Source of the DNA: an uncultured Maribacter sp.
Lineage (GTDB): Bacteria; Bacteroidota; Bacteroidia; Flavobacteriales; Flavobacteriaceae
DNA: 34,824 nt
NCBI GenBank assembly: GCA_938038975.1
Contig: CALHVP010000268.1
Coordinates: forward strand, 1-34,824
Direction: 5' to 3'
A program made the position numbers and the translations under genes. The notes beneath the pieces are model-generated. The model saw only the letters and a program-made list of their open reading frames with translations, was not told the origin of the DNA and ran no database searches. Shown piece by piece: positions 34,336-34,824 of this stretch (position 1 is the stretch's first letter; each line of letters starts with the position of its first letter).

Positions 34336-34824
34336 ATGAAAAAATCACATTTTATTTTAGCGGTACTCCTTACCATATCAACGACTGTATTTAGTCAAAA
34401 AACATTTACTTTAACCAGCAATGACTTAGGTGGCTCTGCAACTATCAATGAAGAGTTTAATGGTTTTGGTTGTACGGGAACAAACCAATCTCCACAACTA
34501 TCTTGGGCAAATGCACCAGAAGGCACTAAAAGTTTTGCTGTAACAATGTATGACCCAGATGCTCCTACGGGTAGTGGATGGTGGCATTGGGTTGTATTTG
34601 ATATTCCAGCTACGGCTACAGAATTGGTGTCGGGAGCAGGAAACACAGCGCTTAATTTAATACCAAAAGGTACAATTCAAAGTATTACAGATTATGGCGC
34701 TATGGGCTATGGCGGACCATGCCCACCTGAAGGGCACGGTGTACATGAGTACATTATAACGGTATACGCATTAAAAACAGATACCCTTGGCTTAGATGAA
34801 AACACCAATGCTGCTATTGTTGGG
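34336..34824 (+). CDS. YbhB/YbcL (PEBP, Raf kinase inhibitor-like) family protein, cut by the window end
   Basis: The first 163 codons of an exported PEBP-fold protein. Signal peptide MKKSHFILAVLLTISTTVFS with cleavage near SQ, then the PEBP pattern: FGCTGTNQSPQLSWANAPEG, the DPDAPTGSGWWHWVVFDIP ligand-site motif, and GYGGPCPPEGHGVHEYIITV. The family binds phospholipid-like or small anionic ligands; the role of bacterial secreted members is not settled. The reading frame is open to the last base and only the C-terminal helix region is missing (family length about 180-190 aa). It follows the AraC-type regulator by 87 nt and has its own -7 box and dyad. Confidence 0.93.
   Translation, partial: MKKSHFILAVLLTISTTVFSQKTFTLTSNDLGGSATINEEFNGFGCTGTNQSPQLSWANAPEGTKSFAVTMYDPDAPTGSGWWHWVVFDIPATATELVSGAGNTALNLIPKGTIQSITDYGAMGYGGPCPPEGHGVHEYIITVYALKTDTLGLDENTNAAIVG

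Overview
The window looks like a chromosomal segment from a gliding, marine-type member of the Flavobacteriaceae (Bacteroidota). Supporting signs are low GC, absence of obvious Shine-Dalgarno sites, several close matches to the Bacteroidota -7 promoter box (TAnnTTTG), and many Bacteroidota-specific families: PorP/SprF, SprB repeats, gliding-motility C-terminal domains, DUF4837 and a DUF6747-like peptide. I cannot name the genus.

Layout. 66-2537 (+) is a PorE-like OmpA/TPR/PD40 protein ending at a good terminator. 2856-3032 (+) is a 58-aa membrane peptide. 3111-7067 (-) holds pgk, a MltD-type transglycosylase with two LysM domains and a DUF4837 lipoprotein. 7194-8763 (+) is holB followed by a DoxX-like membrane protein. 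The centre, 8832-30183 (-), is the gliding locus sprC, sprD, sprB, sprF, followed by folB and tRNA-Cys(GCA). 30406-32091 (+) is glnS, 32194-33129 (-) an SPFH protein, 33376-34248 (+) an AraC-type regulator, and 34336 onward (+) a YbhB/PEBP protein cut by the window end.

How the genes work together. The order sprC-sprD-sprB-sprF matches the Flavobacterium johnsoniae gliding operon. SprB is a 4879-aa secreted adhesin that should be exported by the type IX secretion system (T9SS) through a type B C-terminal domain and moved along the cell surface; SprF is its PorP-like outer-membrane partner. SprC carries a similar C-terminal domain, and SprD is a PorP/SprF barrel extended by a coiled coil and two SPOR-like repeats. 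The same SPOR-like module sits at the N-terminus of the PorE-like OmpA protein at 66-2537, so two proteins of the motility/secretion apparatus share one probable peptidoglycan-contacting module.

The most interesting signals are: (1) the SPOR-like module shared by SprD and the PorE-like protein; (2) two long-period internal duplications in sprB, one copy of which carries an inserted ~200-aa jelly-roll-like domain; (3) a structured leader and a terminator-like hairpin in the 755-nt gap between sprD and sprB; (4) paired TTTGTT-N4-AACAAA dyads forming a 17-bp inverted repeat next to the araC-type start codon, with a related dyad before ybhB; (5) a 10-bp stem hairpin 6 nt before the mltD start. 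No mobile element, CRISPR array, integron or phage gene was seen.
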